Source: Batillaria attramentaria (Eukaryota; Mollusca; Gastropoda; Batillariidae). From it: 64,000 nucleotides of DNA. Of this stretch, positions 12,166 through 21,200 are shown piece after piece (the first letter of the stretch is position 1; each line of letters starts with the position of its first letter). The notes beneath the pieces are model-generated. The model was not told the DNA's origin. It did no database searches and saw only the letters and a list, made by a program, of their open reading frames with translations. Location of the stretch: NCBI GenBank assembly GCA_018292915.2, contig JACVVK020000291.1, positions 560,001 through 624,000 on the forward strand, read 5' to 3'. The position numbers and the translations under genes are program-made.

Positions 12166-12762
12166 GGAGCCGGGGTGGTCGAATGGTAGAGCGTTGGACT
12201 TCTAATGCTCGGGTCGTGAGTTCGATCCCGGCTGGGGCCAAATATTTGTGCTGGCTTTTTCATCGTTGCCCCGTCTTCGATATCACCCTATGTGGTGGAA
12301 AAGGACGTTAAACCCCCAAACACCCACCCACCCACCCTTGTAGTGTACGAACTAGTAAAGACATCACCAAGCGTAAACAAGGCACTCGCAACTTTCAACA
12401 ACTCTCTCTCTCTCTCTCTCTCTCTCGCTCATCCTGCAATTTTTGCACGGGCTTCAAGAGCTAAGGTGTTTAACCTAAAAAAATCTCTTCCCTTTTTGTC
12501 TGTTTTCTTAGACGAGATCAACACGTTTCGACAAGCGAACGAACCGGTTCCGCAAGCAACCAAAAGAAAACTGGAGCAGATTTTGGCGGATCCGTCAGCA
12601 CCCACCCCCATTACTCGACACACTTCTGGACCCCCAGACGCCGGACGTCAAAGTCCTTCAGACCATTCCATAGAGCTTCAAACTCGCGAGAACGCCCGTC
12701 TTGTCAGCCAGGAACAGAGCTACAATGGACAGGAGAGCATACAGATGGGGACGTTCCTATGA
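2839..12762 (+). CDS. CALHM-family channel with four C-terminal 60-residue helical repeats (whole gene, 11 coding exons)
   Basis: Coding exons: 2839-3028, 4556-4679, 6122-6285, 7159-7283, 7530-7560, 8605-8784, 9234-9413, 9753-9932, 10605-10784, 11587-11682 and 12512-12762. They sum to 1701 nt (566 residues plus TGA), and every junction is GT/AG with matching phase. The N-terminal part matches the calcium homeostasis modulator family: a TM1 hydrophobic stretch (about residues 15-31), the hallmark Cys-Pro-Cys at 37-39, TM2 (48-63), TM3 (86-101), an extracellular loop with cysteines, and TM4 (143-166). CALHM proteins form large-pore plasma-membrane channels for ions and ATP. Residues 168-192 hold nine cysteines. 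Residues 212-451 are four tandem SAM-like helical repeats, an extension that short vertebrate CALHM C-termini lack. The ATG at 2839 has G at -3 and +4. Family membership is recognised by motif; the repeat identity is inference. Confidence 0.85.
3593..4395. repeat. 68-bp minisatellite with hairpin-forming core, plus looser upstream units
   Basis: Five tight units start near 4048, 4116, 4184, 4252 and 4320, each with AGGACATTTGTCCT, a perfect palindrome. Looser relatives at 3593-3770 are separated by a SINE. CALHM intron 1. Confidence 0.85.
3771..3944 (+). mobile_element. tRNA-derived SINE-A, full copy
   Basis: tRNA-like head GGGGAGCCGGGGTGGCCGAG with A-box and B-box (GTGAGTTCGCATCCC), body with ATATTTGTGCTGGC, TTGGTATCACC and GTGGAAAAGGACGTTAA, and an AC-rich tail. 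It lies in CALHM intron 1. Confidence 0.85.
4556..4679 (+). CDS. CALHM-like gene, coding exon 2 (TM3)
   Basis: Acceptor AAATCAG, donor AA|GTAAGT. It codes a basic cytoplasmic loop with a CC pair, then IYRPVIIAVIWMVFSLLQPK, which matches the CALHM third membrane segment. It enters with one carried base and leaves with two. Confidence 0.85.
5426..5769 (-). mobile_element. tRNA-derived SINE-C
   Basis: Inverted orientation. The tRNA-like head (GTAGTATAGTGGTAAGCACT when inverted) is at about 5745-5769, the body GGCTTCTACCCAGAGCGGGT is before it, and a central part is deleted compared with the copy at 33.7 kb. Confidence 0.75.
6122..6285 (+). CDS. CALHM-like gene, coding exon 3 (extracellular loop and TM4 start)
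   Basis: Acceptor GTGACAG, donor ATCG|GTGTGT. It codes a loop with four cysteines (about residues 109, 116, 118 and 127) and then a hydrophobic stretch that begins TM4. The cysteines fit the disulfide-bonded extracellular loop of CALHM channels. Confidence 0.85.
6712..6748. repeat. TCAG tetranucleotide microsatellite
   Basis: About eight TCAG units in CALHM intron 3. Confidence 0.85.
7159..7283 (+). CDS. CALHM-like gene, coding exon 4 (TM4 end and cysteine-rich segment)
   Basis: Acceptor GGACCAG, donor TTT|GTGAGT. It completes TM4 (IIFILWMC) and then codes a segment with nine cysteines in about 25 residues, interspersed with Arg and Lys. It ends in phase 0. Confidence 0.83.
7530..7560 (+). 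CDS. CALHM-like gene, coding microexon 5
   Basis: A 31-nt exon between acceptor TTTCACAG and donor GTGAGT. It codes a charged linker, PEESKLRAQK, and leaves one base. This converts phase 0 to the phase 1 that all four following 180-nt exons use. It is supported by splice signals and phase only. Confidence 0.7.
7625..7905. repeat. 29-bp minisatellite, first array
   Basis: Degenerate units of CGTCACTGTGACAAAGTCC and TGACAAAGAG in CALHM intron 5. The same unit forms a larger array in intron 9. Confidence 0.82.
8605..8784 (+). CDS. CALHM-like gene, coding exon 6 (helical repeat 1)
   Basis: Exactly 180 nt, phase 1 on both sides. It codes the first 60-residue repeat: a leading Leu-rich helix, TIDKLRSKGLL, a central LAALTPEQL and the terminal IEILRRF. 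It is the most diverged copy, with KTKT where the others have GL. Confidence 0.85.
9234..9413 (+). CDS. CALHM-like gene, coding exon 7 (helical repeat 2)
   Basis: 180 nt, phase 1 on both sides. The acceptor follows a pyrimidine-rich tract ending TTTTAAG; the nearby ATGCAG acceptor would break the frame. Repeat landmarks are MGLTPESVVKLREQGID, LTDADY and QLKILRNL. Confidence 0.85.
9753..9932 (+). CDS. CALHM-like gene, coding exon 8 (helical repeat 3)
   Basis: 180 nt, phase 1 on both sides. Repeat landmarks are AGLEGATLVKLREDDLLDE, LTPRQL and QLNLLRGY. The donor GTAAGA runs straight into an ACGC-type microsatellite. Confidence 0.87.
10030..10165. repeat. ACGC tetranucleotide and CT/CA microsatellites
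   Basis: About 20 ACGC units flanked by CT and CA runs, starting soon after CALHM exon 8. Long open frames here are spurious. Confidence 0.9.
10605..10784 (+). CDS. CALHM-like gene, coding exon 9 (helical repeat 4)
   Basis: 180 nt, phase 1 on both sides. Repeat landmarks are VGLEAETLTALSEGNILDE, LTDTQLAEL and QLKLLK. The acceptor is TCTTTTTAG and the donor C|GTAAGA. Confidence 0.87.
10826..11375. repeat. 29-bp minisatellite, second array
   Basis: About 19 units of GTCCTGACAAAGAGCGTCAC plus AGTGACAAA in CALHM intron 9, less diverged than the intron 5 array. Confidence 0.87.
11587..11682 (+). CDS. CALHM-like gene, coding exon 10
   Basis: 96 nt between TCGATTTCAG and GTATGT, phase 1 on both sides. 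It codes a helical segment (YIWLCKEPGVEFEQILDLQQ). It could be the start of a diverged fifth repeat continuing into exon 11, but the similarity is weak. Confidence 0.78.
11939..12026. repeat. CA microsatellite
   Basis: About 43 CA units in CALHM intron 10. Confidence 0.95.
12164..12340 (+). mobile_element. tRNA-derived SINE-A, full copy
   Basis: Complete head, body and CACCC tail in CALHM intron 10. It follows a CT repeat, and a second CT repeat with a similar flank lies at 12.35-12.43 kb, so the flanking segment is locally duplicated. Confidence 0.87.
12512..12762 (+). CDS. CALHM-like gene, last coding exon (exon 11)
   Basis: Acceptor TGTTTTCTTAG, then 251 nt to TGA. It codes a helical KRKLEQIL segment, then a Pro/Ser/Gln-rich tail that is probably disordered. 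Reading frame upstream of 12512 runs through a SINE and is not coding. Confidence 0.83.
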
Positions 12763-12815
12763 TAGGCATTCAGCGGACTGCAGCTTGTACGGAGTGGGTA
12801 AACGTCCTTGCCTTG

Positions 12816-12877
12816 TGATACGCTGTGCGGTGGTGATACGCTGTGCGGTGGTGATACGCTGTGCGGTGGTGATACGT
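12816..12877. repeat. 18-bp tandem repeat
   Basis: Three units of GTGATACGCTGTGCGGTG just beyond the CALHM-like stop codon. Confidence 0.85.
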
Positions 12878-13048
12878 AGATAAAAACACACTAGCTTGCA
12901 CACTATCTAACAAAGTGTAAGTTTGTGCGGCGTATTTCATGCATCTACTACACTCTAAGTGGGAGGTGGCGGGGGGGGGGGGGGATATCACTGGTACTTC
13001 TTCTTGGTTTTTAATTGTCTCTGCCTATCCTTTATCATCTCTACTCAG

Positions 13049-13111
<63 letters not shown>

Positions 13112-13137
13112 CTTTTACTTTTTTAGCTGTTCTTACG

Positions 13138-13196
<59 letters not shown>
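13049..13196. repeat. Paired GT microsatellites
   Basis: Two GT runs of about 60 bp separated by about 30 bp in the intergenic stretch. Confidence 0.93.
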
Positions 13197-13204
13197 TGAA
13201 TGGG

Positions 13205-13328
13205 TTGTTTTGTTTGGTTTTTTTTTTACTTCGGTTTTAGATTGTAAGGCGCCTAGAGCCTAGAGCTCGTTCCCCGGGGATAGGCGCCCTATAAAAGAAA
13301 GAAAGAAAGAAAGAAAGAAAAAAAAAGG
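13205..13328 (+). mobile_element. LINE-type 3' tail
   Basis: The tail motif AAGGCGCCTAGAGCCTAGAG and GGCGCCCTATAAAAG is followed by (GAAA)n. It resembles the tail at 18.35 kb but has a different terminal simple repeat. Confidence 0.55.
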
Positions 13329-13439
13329 TCACCGCGTCAATCAAGGCGTATCACAAGGTACGGGCACTTTACCCACCCTGTTCTAGTGTTTGAAATCACC
13401 ATCGTTCTTAATGACGTATACTATACAATCCAGTGTCCG

Positions 13440-13556
13440 CTTGTCAAGCTTCGAATCCCGGCTTGGGCCAAGTGTTTGTGCTGGCCTTTTTCTCGTTGCC
13501 AAGTCATTGATATCACCTTACGTGGTGGAAAAGAACGTTAAACTCCTAAACATTGT
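13440..13556 (+). mobile_element. SINE-A, 5'-truncated copy
   Basis: Starts near the B-box (CTTCGAATCCCGG) and retains the body to GTTAAACTCCTAAAC. Confidence 0.65.
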
Positions 13557-13962
13557 CGTTGTCCGCTTGTCACAGTCAAGCGCATAGGTATTCTGAGCAA
13601 CTCAGCCCGATTGGATATCTACGGATCACCCTCATCCTCACTATAGTGCGTTTGGGTGGAGTCGCCAACGATTTGGGGCGATAACTTTCAATGGAACCAC
13701 TTTCGTGTACCTATCAAAGAGAAAAGAGAAAAAAAAATGATCTGCAGGGGTCGAAAATAACATTTCTCAAGGCCCCGGCACACGCTTCGATCCTGCGGAG
13801 CCTTCGCACGCTGGTCGAACGGCTTTTCTGTTCACACGCTACCGGGGTGCAGCGAGGGGACTGCTCCGCCGGCCCGGCGCTGGACAAGAGCTAAAGAGCG
13901 AAAGCGCACGGACAGCAGCGATTAACTGGCGTGGCGAGGAATAAATAGGACTCTGCGCGGGT

Positions 13963-14012
13963 GGGTGGTGTTTGGGGGTTTAACGTCCTTTTCCACTACA
14001 TACGGGTGCCAT
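13963..14012 (-). mobile_element. SINE-A, short 3' fragment
   Basis: GGTGTTTGGGGGTTTAACGT and CCTTTTCCACTACAT only, reading as the inverted SINE 3' end. Confidence 0.55.
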
Positions 14013-14357
14013 CGTTTGCCACTGTGCAAGTGTCTGAGTGGTGTGATCAGTGCTAGACCCCACTAAAGCAGCCTGGAACAACCTGTACAAAGGCAAATTG
14101 GGGGCCTTGAATGTGTCAGTGGAAATCACACAAACATCTGCTGCAATAAACCGTGCGTTAACTGGTCAGACATCCCCCCCCCCCCCCCCCCCCCAACTCC
14201 CCCCCCCCCCAACTCCCCCCCCCCCCCCCCCGTCCGTGCTCTCGTTCCGTCGGGATAATGATTTTCCGAAAATAAGGCAGTGTAATTACAATCATATACA
14301 TGTACTTTATCCTTGTATCGCAGTAAGTAATGTACAGTTCGAAATGTCGTTTTAACA

Positions 14358-14416
14358 TAGGTGTGCGTGCGTGCGTGCGTGTGTGTGTGTGTGCGTGCGT
14401 GCGTGTGTATGTGTGA

Positions 14417-14505
<89 letters not shown>

Positions 14506-14700
14506 TGGGAGGGGAATTGGGGGTTGGTAGGTGGTGGGTGGTTCTTTTAATTTTTTGTTTTTTAATTTTGTCTGTGCAATGAAACTGTGTGTGTGTGTGT
14601 GTTTGGGAGGGGAATTGGGGGGTGGTAGGTGGTGGGTGGTTCTTTTAATTTTTTGTTTTTTAATTTTGTCTGTGCAATGAAACTGTATTGTATGGTGAAT
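14358..14700. repeat. GT microsatellite with a duplicated flank
   Basis: A long GT run (14417-14502) is followed by a block of about 85 bp (GGGAGGGGAATTGGG to GTGCAATGAAACTGT), repeated after a second short GT run at 14588. Confidence 0.88.
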
Positions 14701-14920
14701 ACCTGTTATCAAATGTATGTATTGATATTCAATTTTCCAAGGAGGTCCAGAATAAGATCTTGTCTTGCCTTGTGTGTATTTTTCACTGTGAATTAAAGGC
14801 CATACTGGAGTTGCACACTCGTCCGTCTCCGTCATTTTGTTTATTCGTTTGCACAGCTGTGTCGGCGGTTACAAGTTGTTCAGAGGCTGAGCGTTTCGGA
14901 AAACTGCAATCGGTTTTCAC

Positions 14921-14931
14921 ACACACACACA

Positions 14932-14999
<68 letters not shown>
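14921..14999. repeat. CA microsatellite
   Basis: About 36 CA units with one AG interruption. Confidence 0.95.
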
Positions 15000-15002
<3 letters not shown>

Positions 15003-15034
15003 GAGGTTCGATTTGCTGGATCGCCAGCTTTCTA

Positions 15035-15150
15035 GTTTTATTCTCAAAGTGCGGAACTAAATACAGCGCTAGCAAAACAGGTTTCTACAAGTCGAAGGGA
15101 AGTAACCATCCGTTAGTATGCCACCGGGAAGAAGTCTCAGCGTAGAAAGA
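15035..15150. mobile_element. MITE 2 partial copy, inverted
   Basis: Contains the reverse complement of the MITE 2 core (CAAAACAGGTTTCTAC, GAAGGGAAGTAACCAT). It lies in the intergenic stretch. Confidence 0.6.
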
Positions 15151-15611
15151 GAGAGGGAGGGAGAGAGATATCACATCGACATACCCGAATGACTATGAAA
15201 GCCGTCCAGTCAGCTAACAGAGTTAATTGAAGTGTATACCACTTCAGCGCTAACTTGAGTGACGCGATCAAAATTCCATACGACGGCCAAACAGCACTAC
15301 TGGCGGGGACATTCTTTATGTTAGTGTGTCGCCAGGCCAACACTGTATACTGTTCAACCAGCCCGCATTCGGAAAACAACGGAACCAGGCCAAACGGCAC
15401 CCCCATTCACTGAGCGGTGCGTGTGATCGATACTTCACCCGTATTGTCAGTGACGGGCGAGACACGCTACCCCGGGTACACGAAGCACTTCTTTTCACGG
15501 GTGTTAAACGAAATCGACGAGCGCTTTTCCAGTGCAACCCCGATTTAAAGGTCAGTTTCGACGCCGATTGCTCTCAGCCGAAGCCGTTAGTTTGAAACAA
15601 GCGTATGCACA

Positions 15612-15825
15612 CATTTTGGAAATGTTCAGCCCACCAAATTTGAAAAAAATAAATGCAATTCTAAATTCCAATAAATAGCTGAGCTGACCCTTCGTACCAC
15701 GTGATTGTAATGTGTTTATGTCCAGTGTGTGAGAGAATGCGTGTGATTCACGTGAGCGTGCGTGTTGGGTTCAGTTCGCGGCGCTTTGAGCCGATTCAGG
15801 AAATTGGGTAAAGCGCATATACAAT

Positions 15826-15857
<32 letters not shown>
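15612..15857 (+). mobile_element. SINE-B, 3' half with ATT tail
   Basis: GGAAATGTTCAGCCCACC, GAGCTGACCCTTCGTACCAC, GTTCAGTTCGCGGCGCTTTG, then GTAAAGCGCATATACAATAC and (ATT)n. Confidence 0.8.
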
Positions 15858-15941
15858 CACTGTCATAGCGTTTCAGTAAGAGTTATTTTCTTTAATTTAA
15901 AAGCCCTCAACTTTCAGACAGATTAACCGAAATTGAAAGCG

Positions 15942-16037
<96 letters not shown>
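15942..16037. repeat. GT microsatellite
   Basis: About 47 uninterrupted GT units upstream of the NWD gene. Confidence 0.95.
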
Positions 16038-16039
<2 letters not shown>

Positions 16040-16470
16040 CCCCGGCGGTGCTAACCGGATATCAAATTGAAAAAAAACCCAAAAAAAAACCGCGGTGCTG
16101 CTTTTCGGGTGCTGCTCAGATTTGAAAAAGAAAAACGCGATGTTACTGCTAACAGCTTTAGCTAAGAATAATCGTCGTTGGAGGCTTTGAATCGTAACAG
16201 CACCGGAATAAACCCGGGCCGTAATGTTTTAACACCTATGTGCTGCAGACGAACCATTTTCTACGTACGTGGACGTAAGTCGTAAGGACAATCAAACTAC
16301 ACAGAGGAGGGGCCGCACTGTTTATGCTGCGACGTACCGTAATTCTCCGTGCCTGCGGCACACTCATTTATACGCCACTACTGCTCCTCAGTGCGCGAGT
16401 GCAGTAAGCCTCTGCGCCTGCGGCTCACGGACACCAAGAAAAGCGGAGACACCTGTACGTCGTTTACTTT

Positions 16471-16592
16471 GAACGGCAGAGCATTAGACTCTCAATGGTT
16501 GGATAGCGAGTTCGATTCCCGGCTGGGGTCAGATATTTGTGCTGGCCTTTTTCTTCGTGAAGGGACGTTAAACCCTTAATGAACACTCTCCC
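16471..16592 (+). mobile_element. SINE-A, degenerate copy
   Basis: Head partly lost; B-box GAGTTCGATTCCCGG, ATATTTGTGCTGGCC and GGGACGTTAAACCC are kept. Confidence 0.65.
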
Positions 16593-16825
16593 ACCCCTCG
16601 TATCCTTCGAGGCCGGACCGGTGTTACCAGTTCACTGCGAATTCTGTCTGTTCATCGGCTTTGTATGTTGTCACACAGCACGGCAAGAACTGAATCAATA
16701 GAGGCAAATCATTCAGAGGGAACCGGCGAATCAAAAACCATTCAGGCGGAAAGAAGGTTGTTTGTCACACCTTAGTTACTGCCCTGGTTTGAGGTAGGTT
16801 TTATTTGTGTACGTGTATCCAATTC

Positions 16826-16885
16826 AGAATTCGATCTCGGCTGGGGTTAAATATTTGTGCTGGCTGGCCTCTTTCTCGTTGTGAG
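16826..16885 (+). mobile_element. SINE-A, short fragment
   Basis: Only the B-box to TGTGCTGGCTGGCC part is present. Confidence 0.5.
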
Positions 16886-17114
16886 CCTTAGGAGTGTATG
16901 TGTGTATAATTATACGCCTGACAGCGACTTGGGGAAAGGCGCGAAGTGCTTGGCTGAATAACACATGCGTGGAATCATTTGTTGGCGACTGTCCTGACCG
17001 AGCATGTTCTCCGAGAGGCATTGATTCTTTCATGGACTGGGAAACGAAACTACAACTACGACTACCGCAACCACATCGACACACAGCACAACCACCGAGT
17101 GACCCAGCGTCGCC

Positions 17115-17155
17115 ATGGGGAGCGGGTCGAGTAAAAAACGACAGGCATCACAAAC
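17115..17155 (+). CDS. NWD1-like gene, coding exon 1 (N-myristoylation signal)
   Basis: ATG in CGCC-ATGG context. It codes [13 protein letters not shown] and ends two bases into a codon before donor GTGAGT. Gly2, Ser6 and the following lysines fit the N-myristoyltransferase consensus plus a basic membrane anchor. The phase joins the next exon exactly. Confidence 0.75.
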
Positions 17156-17226
17156 GTGAGTCTCATTCAAGATTATCGATTTCTGTCGGCCGTTTGCGGG
17201 GGTGTTGATTTACCCCCCCCCCTCCC

Positions 17227-17276
<50 letters not shown>

Positions 17277-17454
17277 ATGTGAGAGAGAGAGAAAGTGTAT
17301 GTACATGTGTGTGTGTGCGCGCGCGTGCGAGTGTGTGTGTACATGTGTATGTGTGCGCGCGCGTGCGAGTGTGTGTGTGTGTGTGCGCGCGTTCATGTGT
17401 GAGTGTGCGTACATGTGTATGTGTGTGTGCACATGTATGTGTGCGCGCGCTTGC

Positions 17455-17517
<63 letters not shown>

Positions 17518-18182
17518 GCCTGCTAGTTACCAATGTTTGCTTACACACTAGAAACCTTTCAGGTTCCGCTAATTGCCCCCAGCATGTTTGCACAGTACTT
17601 TGAAGAAGCACTCGCAGTGCCAAGACCATATTAGTCAAGCGTTTGACTACGGGGCTCCCGATCAAGCGCAGTAACATGTGCTAGGACTAGAATCAGAAGT
17701 GACTGCCGGGTGCCTCTAAATTTACACATAATTTATGTACAGTCAGGTTGAATGATATGAAATGAGTGTGTGGTTGACTTAGACCCATACTAGATAGTTA
17801 TGCTCCTAGAGTGGGGTGGGTGTTTGGGAGTTGAACGTCCTTTTCCAACACGGGTGGATGATATCAAAGATGGCGGGACAACGAGAAAAAGGCCAGCACA
17901 AATGCTACTTCCCAGCCGGACTTCGAACTCTTACGCTAAGAGAAAGGGGTGTTGCTGAGGGGGCCGGCCGATAGGGATGGGATGGGTGGAGGTTGGGGTG
18001 GGGGCAGGGTGTGTGTATCTGTGTGTGTGTGTGTGTGGGGGGGGGAGGTTACGAGGTCAGGTGTGTTGTGTGGGCCGGCTTGGAATCAGCTCCCTCTTAC
18101 AATCAGAAATAGTTCAAACAAGGAAACCTTCAAGTCCCGACCGAAAACCCATCTCATAGCCGTGCCATGTTGTTGTTCTACT

Positions 18183-18245
<63 letters not shown>

Positions 18246-21200
18246 ATATGAGTTGTTATTAGTTTTTATCTGTTTTGTCAGTTTCACCTGTCTTTGTTTG
18301 ATCTGTCCTTTGTTCTTTTTATGTCTTAATATGAATAAAGATGTATTTTATGTAAAGCGCCTAGAGCTTAGATAAGGTCAGGCGCTATACAAACATATTA
18401 TTATTATTATTATTATTATAAGGATGGTGGGAGGGTGTTTGTTGGTCGAACACATTTCGTACGGCGCACGGGGATTCCCCGTTCTAGCTTTTCTGTTCCT
18501 ACTGGCTTACTTAGTTCGAATGGTGTTAACGTCCTTTTCCACCACATAAGGATGATATCAAAGAAGGGACAACGAGAAGAAAGGTCAGCACAAATATTTG
18601 GCCCCAGCTGGGATTCAAACTCACAACCAGAGCATTGAAAGGCCAACTCTCCACCGCACGACTATCCCGGTTGCCCTGGGAACGCGATGGGGGGGGGGGG
18701 GGGGGGCTGGAAGGTACCAACAGCTATACAGAAAAATCTAGCGAACACGAAACGTAGCAAACCTTTTTACCCAAATGTTATTTTTGAACTCAAGTGGCCC
18801 GGCTCGACCTCCACACCAAAAAGCAGACGACAATGGAAATGCCACGGTTGATCAACCTCCTCCTCCTCCTCCACAGCAGCATCCTCCACCACCACCACCG
18901 CCACCACCACCAGCTCAACCACAACAACGATCTGCCTTGAAGTCAGCGGGGAGAAAAACTACAACGGGCATACACGCAGTCAAGGCGGCACATCGACTAC
19001 AGAACAAGGCGGGACATCACGGGGAACGAACGGTATAAGGGGGGTTGGGAGGGTCGGTGTTTGGGGGTTTAACGTCCTTTTCCACCACATAGGGTGATAT
19101 CAAAGACGGGGCAACGATGAAAAAGCCAGCACAAATATTTGACCCCAGCCGGGATCGAACTCACAACCCGAGCATTAGAAGATATAAGGGGGGAGAAGTG
19201 GGGTGGTGTTTGGGAGTTCAACGCCCTTTTCAACCACGTGTGGATGATATAAAAAGACGGAGCGACGAAAAAAAAGATCAACACAATTATCTGGCCCAAA
19301 ACTGTCCTTTCTGCAGAAAAAACCGACTTCTCTGCAGAATTCACTGGCGAGGGACGACAAACTAGGAATCCGGTTTTTTTTTTTTATTTTTTTTTTTAAC
19401 CTGCTATTTCCATTTTCTGCAGAAAAAAACAACAACAGAATTGTCGATTTTCTACAGAAAACATTTTTCCTTGCAGACACGTATCGAAAAACAGGATTGT
19501 CGATTTTACTGCAGATCAACTGACTGCTGCATGTATCTTGTTATATTTCACCAACAACAATGCAGGGGCGCCGGAACCGGGGGGGGGAGGGGCAGCTGCC
19601 CCCCCCCCCTGTACCCAAGCAGGGGGGGGGGCAAGAGTATCTTTTTGCCCCCCCCCCCCTGGAAAATCAGGTGACTATGGCAAGAGGGGGGGGGGGGCAA
19701 AGCCATGGTCTTGCCCCCCCTCCCTTCCCCTCTCCCCCCTACCCCTTTTCCTGCTCTCTCCCTCATCCCACCCAACAGAAAACTCAGTTTAGCCGTTGCA
19801 TGAAATATCAAAACAACTTGGCAGAAAGGCGTCTCGTAATCCCCCCCCCCCCGCCCCCCCCGCTTTTCACTTTCTTCGGGCAACGTCCTTCCATTCACTG
19901 GCTCACTGGTTCGGAAATATTTTTGTCTATGCAGCATCTGAACCCCCCCCCCCCCCCCCGCTTTTCACTTTCTCCGGGCAACGTCCTTCCTTTCACTGGC
20001 TCTGGGATTCTGCCCCCCCCCCCTCCCCCAACATCTTCCGGCGCCCCTGCAATGCTACTGATCTCAACGTAAATAGCTGTCTCATCGGACACCATCAAAC
20101 TGCCACGTTACACCCCGTGAGATGTGGCAGAAGACGCGCCTTTAATTTAAAAGCAATGTTTATAACGTTCATAACTGTTTATTGTCATACAGGGCCATGA
20201 TCGTCCTAGAACTTCCCATGGCCGCCACCATGTGGCACACAAACAGGAGACGAAGACGGGAGCAGACGACACGTTGTGGGCCCTGCTGGCTGGTGACGTC
20301 ACCCTGGCGTGTCCGCCGTCTGACAAGATCGTCCGTATCTTTCTCAGCAGCACTTTCACAGGTGTGCGGGTAGCGCTTAGCATCCGCGGGCTTTCAAGGC
20401 TTCCTCTTTCAGCCCTGCAGCGCCTTGAATAGGATGGTAGTCACAATGAGCGTTTAAGAATGGGAATCCTTTTTTTTTTTTTTTTTAACTCTTTCTATCC
20501 TGAGATTTTTTCCCCTAACAGCCTACTAACAGATGGTTGCTTTCCTTTGGCCGGTAGAAACCCGTTTTGTGAACTGCATTTAGCTCCTCACTTAATGATG
20601 TCTTGACTGAGAATAAAACAGAAAGTTGGCGGTCCTGTGAACACAGAGAGAGAGAGAGAGGGAGAGAGAGCTGACATCTTGTTTTTGTGTTTAACTCGGG
20701 AACCAAGCCAATGATACCTCTTAGCCACGTGACTGGGGTTAGTTTTGTGTTGCCCTCCCCCCCCCCCCCCCCACCTCCGGACAGCACTTGGCCGTACAAA
20801 AATAATATAAAAATCACGAAAATCCCGTTCTTTCATGACAACAATAATCACTGCAATCAGCACACTCGCAAAACAGGGTTCTCCAAATAAACACCAAACA
20901 CGACCCCACTGTCGCTTTGTGTCCTTCCGCCCGTACCACTGGCTTACTGTGTGGCTTGCTGGACCGACTGTATCACTGATTCCAGACACACGTCACGAAC
21001 GTAACGAGCTGATGAAGGAGGTGTTCCCGCGACTCCGCTCGTGGTGTCAAGGCCAAGGTTACCAATTCCAGGTGGTGGACATGCGCTGGGGGGTCAGGGA
21101 CGAGGCCACTGATGATCACCGTACCACGGATCTCTGTCTCCGGGAAATTGAACGCTGCACGCAAATCTCTACCGGACCTTGCTTCGTGGTGAGAACATAG

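Larger units (their letters stand above)
12878..17114. other. Intergenic stretch between the CALHM-like and NWD1-like genes
   Basis: Holds microsatellites, SINE-A and SINE-B pieces, a MITE 2 piece and poly-C tracts at 14173-14232. The NWD promoter and any 5' UTR exons should lie in the last kilobase, but no TATA box or clear leader splice site was recognised. Confidence 0.6.

Noticed and set aside
12164..12240. tRNA-like sequences at SINE-A heads considered as tRNA genes
   Set aside because: A- and B-boxes are present but acceptor stems do not close, and each is followed by the same repeat body.
12292..12511. Coding extension upstream of the last CALHM-like exon
   Set aside because: This part is SINE-A tail and a CT repeat; a strong acceptor at 12510-12511 and phase agreement with exon 10 place the exon start at 12512.
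14158..14835. Minus-strand open frame of 225 codons
   Set aside because: Made of CA repeats and duplicated simple flanks; no protein-like composition.
17156..17677. Several overlapping open frames with Cys-Val or Thr-His runs
   Set aside because: They are translations of a compound GT/GC microsatellite.
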